64,000 nucleotides of DNA from assembly GCF_050908995.1 (NCBI RefSeq), contig NC_135132.1, positions 7,807,001 to 7,871,000 on the forward strand, written 5' to 3'. Of the stretch, positions 57,963 to 64,000 are shown piece after piece (positions within the stretch are counted from its first letter, which is position 1; the number at the start of each line of letters is the position of its first letter). The notes below the pieces were generated by a model that saw only the letters and a list, made by a program, of their open reading frames with translations, had not been told where the DNA came from and searched no databases. Origin of the DNA: Andrena cerasifolii. Taxonomy: Eukaryota > Arthropoda > Insecta > Hymenoptera > Andrenidae. A program made the position numbers and the translations under genes.

Positions 57963-59271
57963 CTGTGGTCGGCTCCTCGAAGTGACAGAAAATATAACCT
58001 AAATATATGCTATATTACAACAAATGTTTAGTGGCTATTTCAGCTTCAAAGGCATCGCCTTAAAGTAGCAAACAAGAGCTACGCCTTTCATGGGCCTTTA
58101 AACAGTTCTCGGTTAATGTGATGCTTTTGAAAGACTCGAAGCTTGTAATTTCTGAATAGTATTCCATGGGCACTAGTTGCAAAATTTTCTTCAATATCGA
58201 CTTATTAAAAAAGGAAATCTATGGTATTCTTAAGGAAATACCATAGATATTTGAAATTTGGATAGGAATATGTAAAAGGTATTTCTGAATAATGATACAG
58301 TTTGTTTCAAGTTTCTTTCAATATATTTGCATAAAAGGCCTTTACAGTGTTACAATAAAGTATAAGGTATATAAAGTCACTATTTTCTTGTGATTACTAT
58401 CAAGGTTTCCATCATTCCGTCGAAATATTCCGAAGTTAAAACCTGTAAGAAGAAAAATATTTTTAGTAACATGACTTGTCTATTATTGAAAATGGGAGAA
58501 ACGTTACAACATTTTGTCACGTATGAAAATATATTAGTAAAGGGAATAATTTTATTGTGCAACATGTTGATTGAAATTAGTCGTTTTAGATTTTATATGT
58601 TTCCGGTAAGATTTAATATTAATTCCTACCACTCGTAGCACTGTAATCTTATTTAAGAATCAGTCGGTAACGTTGGGTGCGACACAAGAAGCGGCCGATT
58701 CAGCAACTACCTACTCTGAAATCTGTTGAAATGCTGTGCGTGTGTGCGTGCTTGTATATGTGTGACATGTTTAGAGTTTAGAGTGTGCCGATGCGATGTA
58801 ACTAATCTCACATACTGTAACTAGAGCGATTATTAATCGTGTATATTTCTGCTTTACAGGTAAGGAATTTTTACATAGAAGACGTTAAACCGGCTGCATT
58901 TTCGACTGATACTGCTTCAGCCGAACCCGGACCTAACCCAGACCTTTTTTTTTTTTTTTTACGTGGAGAAATCCCTAACGGATACCCCTAACCCTCCCCT
59001 AACCCAGACCTAACCCAGTTACACTTGTAACATTTCATTGTATTGCATTTCACTTATTTGAATAAATTGCAGCTAAGTGGTAAAAGAGTTTTTTTATTTA
59101 ACGAGCTCTACTTACTCCTCCCTATTCCAAATCCCATATAAAAGACATGCTAAAAAGAACACTTAAAAAGATCCTTCCACGCAGAGTGGTTTTAAAAATC
59201 TTCGCATTAAAGCACTACTTTAAATATGCCATTCACTACTCTCAAACTCTATCGACTTTCGCTCAAGGCTT
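57963..59271. other. intergenic, repeat-derived
   Basis: Contains the left copy of a duplicated segment (58238-58500), a GT-rich stretch near 58735-58765, and a T16 run at 58947 with CCTAACCC-like text on both sides. No supported gene. Confidence 0.5.
58238..58500 (-). repeat. left copy of a duplicated segment with a splice-acceptor-like site
   Basis: Matches 60833-61165 in the same orientation, including AATTTGGATAGGAATATGTA and CTTTACAGTGTTACAATAAA-type text. On the minus strand both copies have a pyrimidine-rich TTTTCTTCTT(GT)TACAG. Here the following frame (VLTSEYFDGMMETLIVITRK) ends in TAG. It may be a duplicated terminal exon plus 3'UTR of an unidentified gene or part of a repeat. Confidence 0.5.
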
Positions 59272-60790
59272 CTACTTCTCTCCGAAGACGTTACTTAGTG
59301 CCACCTCTTTCGACATCATGTTCTCCTGTTACAAAGCCCAATTTTGTGCGTTCTGAAAATTTTCGCCAGATTTTGGCCCAGGTATCAGGAGAACATGAAG
59401 CGAACAGAGGTATTCTGAATTTCAGCTTCGAAGGCATCCTCGATTCTCTCTCCGAAGACGTTACTTAGTGCCACCTCTTTCGACATCATGTTCTCCTGTT
59501 ACAAAGCCCAATTTTGTGCGTTCTGAAAATTTTTGCCAGATTTTGGCCCAGGTATCAGGAGAACATGAAGCGAACAGAGGTATTCTGAATTTCAGCTTCG
59601 AAGGCATCCTCGATTCTCTCTCCGAAGACGTTACTTAGTGCCACCTCTTTCGACATCATGTTCTCCTGTTACAAAGCCCAATTTTGTGCGTTCTGAAAAC
59701 TTTTGCCAGATTTTGGCCCAGGTATCAGGAGAACATGAAGCGAACAGAGGTATTCTGAATTTCAGCTTCGAAGGCATCCTCGATTCTCTCTCCGAAGACG
59801 TTACTTAGTGCCACCTCTTTCGACATCATGTTCTCCTGTTACAAAGCCCAATTTTGTGCGTTCTGAAAATTTTTGCCAGATTTTGGCCCAGGTATCAGGA
59901 GAACATGAAGCGAACAGAGGTATTCTGAATTTCAGCTTCGAAGGCATCCTCGATTCTCTCTCCGAAGACGTTACTTAGTGCCACCTCTTTCGACATCATG
60001 TTCTCCTGTTACAAAGCCCAATTTTGTGCGTTCTGAAAACTTTTGCCAGATTTTGGCCCAGGTATCAGGAGAACATGAAGCGAACAGAGGTATTCTGAAT
60101 TTCAGCTTCGAAGGCATCCTCGATTCTCTCTCCGAAGACGTTACTTAGTGCCACCTCTTTCGACATCATGTTCTCCTGTTACAAAGCCCAATTTTGTGCG
60201 TTCTGAAAATTTTTGCCAGATTTTGGCCCAGGTATCAGGAGAACATGAAGCGAACAGAGGTATTCTGAATTTCAGCTTCGAAGGCATCCTCGATTCTCTC
60301 TCCGAAGACGTTACTTAGTGCCACCTCTTTCGACATCATGTTCTCCTGTTACAAAGCCCAATTTTGTGCGTTCTGAAAATTTTTGCCAGATTTTGGCCCA
60401 GGTATCAGGAGAACATGAAGCGAACAGAGGTATTCTGAATTTCAGCTTCGAAGGCATCCTCGATTCTCTCTCCGAAGACGTTACTTAGTGCCACCTCTTT
60501 CGACATCATGTTCTCCTGTTACAAAGCCCAATTTTGTGCGTTCTGAAAATTTTTGCCAGATTTTGGCCCAGGTATCAGGAGAACATGAAGCGAACAGAGG
60601 TATTCTGAATTTCAGCTTCGAAGGCATCCTCGATTCTCTCTCCGAAGACGTTACTTAGTGCCACCTCTTTCGACATCATGTTCTCCTGTTACAAAGCCCA
60701 ATTTTGTGCGTTCTGAAAATTTTTGCCAGATTTTGGCCCAGGTATCAGGAGAACATGAAGCGAACAGAGGTATTCTGAATTTCAGTTTCA
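59272..60790. repeat. 170 bp satellite, nine near-identical copies
   Basis: TCCGAAGACGTTACTTAGTG recurs exactly every 170 bp from 59281 to 60641. Copies differ at very few positions (AAATTTTTG against AAACTTTTG). Each unit contains CATGTTCTCCTG and, about 60 nt later, its inverse CAGGAGAACATG. The unit end, CAGCTTCGAAGGCATCCT, resembles flanking CAGCTTCAAAGGCATCGCCT near 58040 and 60784. Confidence 0.98.
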
Positions 60791-60832
60791 AAGGCGTCAC
60801 CTTTAAAGTTGCGAATCGAAGCTGCAAAGGTT

Positions 60833-61165
60833 TGGAATTTGGATAGGAATATGTAAAAGGTATTTCTAAATAATAATACAGTTCTTTTCAAGTTTTTCCC
60901 ACTTTATTTGCAGAAAAGGCTTTTACAGTGTTACAATAAATTAATATAAGTATGTAGAAATGAATGCTGATTAATATTGTATTATTATTAAGTATAAAAT
61001 ATATAATTTCACTTCATTTTATGTATAAAATCACTATCAGCTTTCCATCATTTGTCTCACTTAAAGTTCCTCAATCCTGTCTACCGAGAAATGTTCCCAA
61101 GGTTAATCTGTAACAAGAAGAAAATATTTTTAGCAATCTGATTTGTCTATTATAGAAAATACAAC
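60833..61165 (-). repeat. right copy of the duplicated segment
   Basis: Diverged direct copy of 58238-58500. The minus-strand acceptor-like site is kept, but the frame after it is short (LTLGTFLGRQD, then stop), so this copy does not conserve the protein of the left one. A 30 bp local duplication with ATTTGTCTATTATAGAAAAT lies at about 61140-61195. Confidence 0.5.
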
Positions 61166-61916
61166 AAATAGATTTGTCTATTATAGAAAATACAACTAAT
61201 TTCAGGAAAAACATGTAAAGAATATAATTATCTTCCTAATTTAAGACAATTCCCCTTTATTTCATGTAAAATACATCTCAACGCTGTACAATTCTACTAA
61301 CATATCAGTAAAGTACATAGGAAATGTATAATATATTAGTAATTTTGCAGATTCTAACTTATACTACTAATTACATACTTTCAGTGATACCTATATTACA
61401 ATAATGCAAAAAGTATTTATGTAATTATAAAGTACCATTGAATGTTTGAACCTGTTTTTCTCAAAAACGCTAAAAGTGGACATACAATATGTGTGCACTA
61501 ATTGTAAGCCATCGATGTACAATAGGAAATTTTTTTTTAAGGTAGGTTAGTCCGTTGTTGTTCTAATTGCCTGAATTACTATGACATAAATACGACAGCG
61601 ATTTCAAGTGATGTATATGTAACGATAAAAGCGTTAATTTAGTAAATGTATACAATTCTCAGCAGTTCCTATGTCAATGTATGCTTAAAATGAATATAAC
61701 CTAACCTACAATCGTCTGAAAATGCATACATTGACTCCATCATGCTTTTATTGTGGCTCGTATATCCAGCTATCGCTTCAGTTTTGCTATGAATCCACGT
61801 TGGCAGTCCTCCCGAGTAGGCGCCATCTCGTATCTACTACCTCAACTAAATTTGTCACGTGACTTGCTATGTATTATCGCCAATATGGCGGAACTCTGAT
61901 TTGGGAATGTAGTCAC
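61166..61916. other. intergenic, no gene seen
   Basis: AT-rich and without supported exons or RNA genes. Confidence 0.6.
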
Positions 61917-62225
61917 GATTTTTCGTTTTTCGTTCTTATATGAGCAGATTTTGGTCTGGGAGAGGTCTCATTCGAAAGAAGAAGATTCAATGCGGAGCGC
62001 TCTGCTCACCGTTTGAGTCACAAAACTCTTTTAGTAACCTAAAAATGCTTGGATTCTGCGGGTATATTTTGTCGACTTTTGCTTTACTTTGGACACTGAT
62101 ATTATTACATATCAACACAATTTCGTTGAACCATGAGCAGAGCGCTCCGCATTGAACCTTCCTCTTTCGAATGAGACCTCGCGCAGCCCCAAATCTGCTC
62201 ATATAAGGACGAAAAACGAAAAATC
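61917..62225. mobile_element. foldback element with 92 bp arms
   Basis: 61917-62008 and the reverse complement of 62134-62225 share GATTTTTCGTTTTTCGT, TTATATGAGCAGATTT, AGGTCTCATTCGAAAGA and TTCAATGCGGAGCGCTCTGC. Roughly a tenth of positions differ. The loop is 125 bp. No coding capacity. Confidence 0.8.
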
Positions 62226-63339
62226 CCGAACCCATGTTTCGGGCCAGATTGTGTCGGTATACAGCGCGCTGCATTACCCGTGTCTACCCCCTTAATTGAC
62301 CATAGTGAAGAGACGCGACTACACGTGTCCCGCACGCGGCGTTGCGCTGAGCGTTAATTTGCCGAAACTCATTGTTCGTGGGGAACAACGCCCATTAACA
62401 CGCAACTAATTAACGTTTAGCGTATATAGTAGTGGAGCGAGTAACAATGTAACCTCGCGTAATTCCGGTATTCAGCCACGTGTTCAGCGCACCGTTTCAT
62501 TGTTCGGGTCTCTCCGATAGGCGGTTACAATCGAAGCACGATGATGTCTCTCTGGCGGGATCCCTCGGTCGTGAAGCGAGTACCAGTGCTCCTCGAAAAT
62601 GCGTTTCGCCCAGGAGTGGGAAGAAAAAGGACCAGGCGCCGGGCGACGGCGCGGAGCAGTGAAAGGTAAGATGAAAGTAAGGAGCCAATGCTGAATGGCT
62701 CGGGGAGGGACTATTTATTATCTATTCGGCGATAAACCGGGCGAAGAAGTATCACGCGGCGCTGGGCGAAACCGTCTCGAGTCGTAAAGCCTGCCAGTTG
62801 TAGAACTTACGATCTATTAAAGGATCGACGATCGAGCGGACAGGCGATCGATGATTATGCGCGTTTCGAGGGGAATCGCTGCGCCGTTGCTCCAATTCCT
62901 CTTCGATCTCGTCGAGCGTCTCGAGATAAATTCGTTTGCGTTTCTATGCGAATGATGCGTACGTAGTTGGGAGTGGCTGGAATTTGGGGGAACAGGGGGG
63001 CAGGGAACTTTCCGTTTCTTCCGCGAGGATTTAATGGCCGCGCGCCCGTTTGTTATGAGCGGAGATAGGTACTTTGCTATCGAGCGGAATAACGACTGGG
63101 CGGGGAGGAAAGGAAAATTGCGGAATCGCCGGGAATACGCTGGTCCCGCCAATGCCACTTTCTCGACCTCTCATTCCTATCATTCATGGACTTGTACCTA
63201 CCATTGTTGCTTCCTTATACGTGAATGAGACTTCTTGATTATTCCGAGCATATTATTCTGATGTGGAATACGATATGCAGTTACGTAAGAATGCTGGAAT
63301 GATAGATAAAACAGTGCTGCTGTAATCTGATGCTTTTAT
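62226..63339. other. intergenic with a GC-rich block
   Basis: 62310-62700 and 62810-63150 are GC-rich and could be a promoter area. Apart from the possible exon ending at 62665 there is no supported gene. Confidence 0.45.
62480..62665 (+). promoter_or_regulatory. possible 5'UTR exon of a gene continuing to the right
   Basis: The GC-rich block ends in a strong donor, GAAAG|GTAAGA. The frame across it stops (TGA) just before the donor, so any exon would be untranslated. No further exon lies in the window, and the 5' limit is unknown. Confidence 0.25.
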
Positions 63340-64000
63340 AATTGTTATTACACTGCTCAAAATAGTTGTAGGGTCAGAATCCCAAGTGAAGTGATGAATA
63401 TTATGAATTCTACTTATAATGCACAGAAGGAATATTCAGAAAAAAAATGTTTGATGCCTGGCTGATTTTTAAGATTCAGGACTCTTCGATTATTTTGAGC
63501 TACTTAATGAGATTACAATGAGCCCTATACAGTAGATTCCAAGGAACTTACAATATTTCAAGCTGAGACAGTCGCAATCAGATTATACTTCATTTTGCTC
63601 TGCTCAAAATAACTATGAGACTATCTGGCTCATATGAGTCGAGCAATATGATAAATTCTTCTCATTCTACGCGAACTAAAATGAGCATTCAGTAAAAAAA
63701 TATCCTGATGTATAGTGTATTCTTCAAACTAAAAACCTCACAATTATTTTGAGCAAATAATTGAGATTACAATGAGCCCTGTACAGCACAAAATATAGTA
63801 ACCCCAGGAATCTACGAAATTTTAAGCTGAGACAGTCACAATCAGATTCTACCTCAATTTGCATTGCTCAAAATAACTATGAGACCATCTGGCTCATATG
63901 AGCTCAGAAATATGATAAATACTTCTCATTCTATGCAAACTGAAATGAGCTTTCGGTAAAAAAAATCCTACGTTATAGTGCCTTTTTCAAATAAAAAATC
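63340..64000. repeat. degenerate tandem repeat of about 255 bp, running off the window
   Basis: GAGATTACAATGAGCCCT recurs at about 63509 and 63763, and AAGCTGAGACAGTC at about 63560 and 63820. CTGCTCAAAATAACTATGAGA-like text occurs three times. At least two and a half copies are visible. Confidence 0.8.

Noticed and set aside
58920..59020. Telomere-like CCTAA repeats
   Set aside because: CCTAACCC occurs a few times but not as a regular TTAGG array; too little for an interstitial telomere.
59147..60846. Several open frames over the 170 bp array
   Set aside because: They are the same satellite text read repeatedly; each is broken by stops in the next unit.

Overview
The window is eukaryotic nuclear DNA from an insect, most plausibly a hymenopteran. 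The evidence is spliced genes with GT-AG introns, a five-LIM muscle LIM protein very close to fly Mlp84B, a Phox2-type homeobox gene, a eukaryotic tRNA-Val, and AT-rich intergenic DNA full of minisatellites and short foldback elements. The order assignment is inference; that this is an insect is well supported.

Layout. 1-8641 has no convincing protein gene; it holds a minisatellite (890-1640), a small MITE-like element (3314-3573), a tandem array of about 121 bp units (5873-6720) and a possible 5'UTR exon near 4337. 8653-21066 (+) is the muscle LIM protein gene. I could assemble eight coding exons into a 493-residue frame with five LIM domains, plus a 93-residue one-LIM product made by reading through the first phase-2 donor. 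Inside LIM2 there are two alternative copies of exon 4 (15693-15789, 16502-16598) and two of exon 5 (17094-17178, 17279-17366). Their lengths keep the frame only if exactly one of each pair is used. 21067-22370 is its long 3'UTR region.

24198-46017 (-) is a Phox2-class paired-like homeobox gene: three coding exons, 316 residues, an 18 kb second intron and a 2.6 kb first intron. The large intron carries a 164 bp tandem array, a 29 bp/116 bp array, a long diverged inverted repeat and a tRNA-like pseudogene. 51536-56077 (-) is a seven-exon gene whose phases join into 996 residues; I do not recognise the protein. It looks like a basic, mostly disordered, probably nuclear protein.

56078-64000 is repeat-rich: a tRNA-Val(CAC), a 160 bp inverted repeat that reads as identical in both arms, a nine-copy 170 bp satellite flanked by two diverged copies of a splice-acceptor-bearing segment, another foldback element, a possible 5'UTR exon near 62665, and a degenerate array of about 255 bp units at the right edge.

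The most interesting signal is the modular splicing logic of the LIM gene: nested duplicated exon pairs in LIM2, and intron donors after LIM1, LIM3 and LIM4 that each supply a stop codon when not spliced.
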